From Loripinus fragilis (taxonomy: Eukaryota; Mollusca; Bivalvia; Lucinida; Lucinidae): DNA of 64,000 nt. The stretch is from contig OZ026519.1 of NCBI GenBank assembly GCA_964019695.1, positions 25,172,013 through 25,236,012 of the forward strand, written 5' to 3'. Made by a program: the position numbers and the translations under genes. Positions 62,984-64,000 of this stretch are shown here, one piece after another; position 1 is the first letter of the stretch; every line of letters starts with the position of its first letter. The notes below the pieces were generated by a model. The model was given only the letters and a program-made list of their open reading frames with translations, was not told where the DNA came from and searched no databases.

Positions 62984-64000
62984 CAGTCAAACTTTCAAGA
63001 CTGGAACTAGTCTTTGTAGTTGTGCAGGATGCTTATTGTCTTTCCTGGTCACAAATCTCTAAGACAGGTTACCTTGTGGCAGGGCTCATTGTTTACCATT
63101 TCAACATTTAGAAGTTACAAAGTTTCTAAGTAACATATATGAAAGTACCTTCAGTTAAGAGTTCAGTTTTTCTTTAGACACTCAACCTGTTATGACAGAA
63201 AATTATTCAGAAAGGTCTTTAGTAGGCTCTTTGTTCCTGTCATTAAGTATATCACAAATATATTTCAAATTAGCAGGTGCTTGGAACTATCAAAGTTTTT
63301 AATTATCATTCTTTTAATGTATGCAGAATGTAGGATCTCATCATGGTCTGCACTGATTGCTAGGTTAAAAATGTCCTTCACAAACAAAAATACAAAGTAA
63401 TTTGATGCTTGTAACTTAGGACCCCTCAAACTATATTTTGGACCAGCCAAACTTTATTGTATTCTTCAAACTGGTTGGTATTTTTTATCAGTCAAAAACT
63501 GACAGTCATGGGTGAATTTTTTTCAGGATTATACCGAAATTCATGATTTTGAGGCCACAGAATACTGATTTAGTCAGATTATAACAGCTTCGCGGAACTT
63601 TTAGATTATAATATTTTCTTGGCATACTGCAACTTTTAAGATTTGAATTATTGAATTTCATGATTGTTTAAACTTTGAACTTTGACAGGGTTCCCATAGG
63701 CTAGAAGTACTTGAATTTTGAGGGCTTTCTTGAAAAGTCTTTGAAAATTAAATCTGCCTTGAAAAGTACTCAAAAGCCTTGAAATCCCCTTGAATTCTAC
63801 TGTTTTCTGTAGGACTTAGCACTGTTGATAGAGGCCTAAACCAGTATAAAATTGTTGTGCCTCTATTTGGTGCAGCATATGCTGCACCAAATATTGGCAC
63901 AACATTTTCCAGTACTAATGTCTCCATTATCTCGGTCCAGCATTTCTGAAGTAGAATTTTAACGCTTAAATCAGTATTTTTCATTAGCTTTGAGTCCTTG
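62984..64000. other. Window end, no exon recognised
   Basis: No sequence resembling the conserved NDR C-terminus. A near-perfect palindrome TTTGGTGCAGCATATGCTGC / ACCAAA lies at 63867-63892, within a longer inverted repeat (TTGTGCC / GGCACAA). Confidence 0.5.

Overview
The window is AT-rich eukaryotic DNA from an invertebrate. The long introns, the dense hairpin-type repeats and the tRNA-headed SINEs suggest a mollusc, probably a bivalve, but that placement is inference. One host gene is clear: an NDR-family AGC kinase (STK38/STK38L, fly tricornered type) on the + strand. Eleven coding exons run from 7509 to 59910, all with GT/AG boundaries and consistent phase. They encode about 416 residues, from the start methionine to just after the FDEFP segment. 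The last ~50 residues, including the hydrophobic motif, are not in the window. Exon 1 gives the MOB-binding N-terminal region, exon 3 the glycine loop, exon 4 the catalytic lysine, exon 6 the HRD loop, exon 7 DFG, exon 8 the basic auto-inhibitory insert, exon 9 the T-loop and APE motif, and exons 10-11 the C-lobe and AGC tail.

Intron 1 (about 18.9 kb) holds the largest mobile element, a Penelope-like element (PLE) at 9772-16296 on the - strand. It has one intact 1087-codon frame with an N-terminal OTU-type cysteine-protease-like domain, a Penelope-type reverse transcriptase and a C-terminal GIY-YIG endonuclease. The frame lies between two near-identical direct pseudo-LTRs. A truncated inverted copy sits at the outer edge, and an 11-bp target duplication encloses the whole structure. 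Intact coding and near-identical repeats suggest a recent insertion.

The rest is intron, plus about 7.5 kb upstream of the start codon that may be intergenic or a 5' UTR intron. It is packed with short non-autonomous repeats. At least nine hairpin or terminal-inverted-repeat families recur two to eleven times each, alongside several tRNA-derived SINEs, one clear nested insertion, microsatellites and minisatellites. A hairpin core around CTGATCAGACTG recurs in many otherwise unrelated repeats and has been amplified into two minisatellites.

Two repeats touch the kinase gene directly. A TA-flanked MITE ends 11 bp before exon 6. The 3' part of exon 6 (the HRD catalytic loop plus its splice donor) is tandemly repeated four times with a 105-bp period. 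Tetranucleotide microsatellites produce long open frames (YLSI repeats) that are not genes. No functional tRNA, rRNA or CRISPR array was seen.
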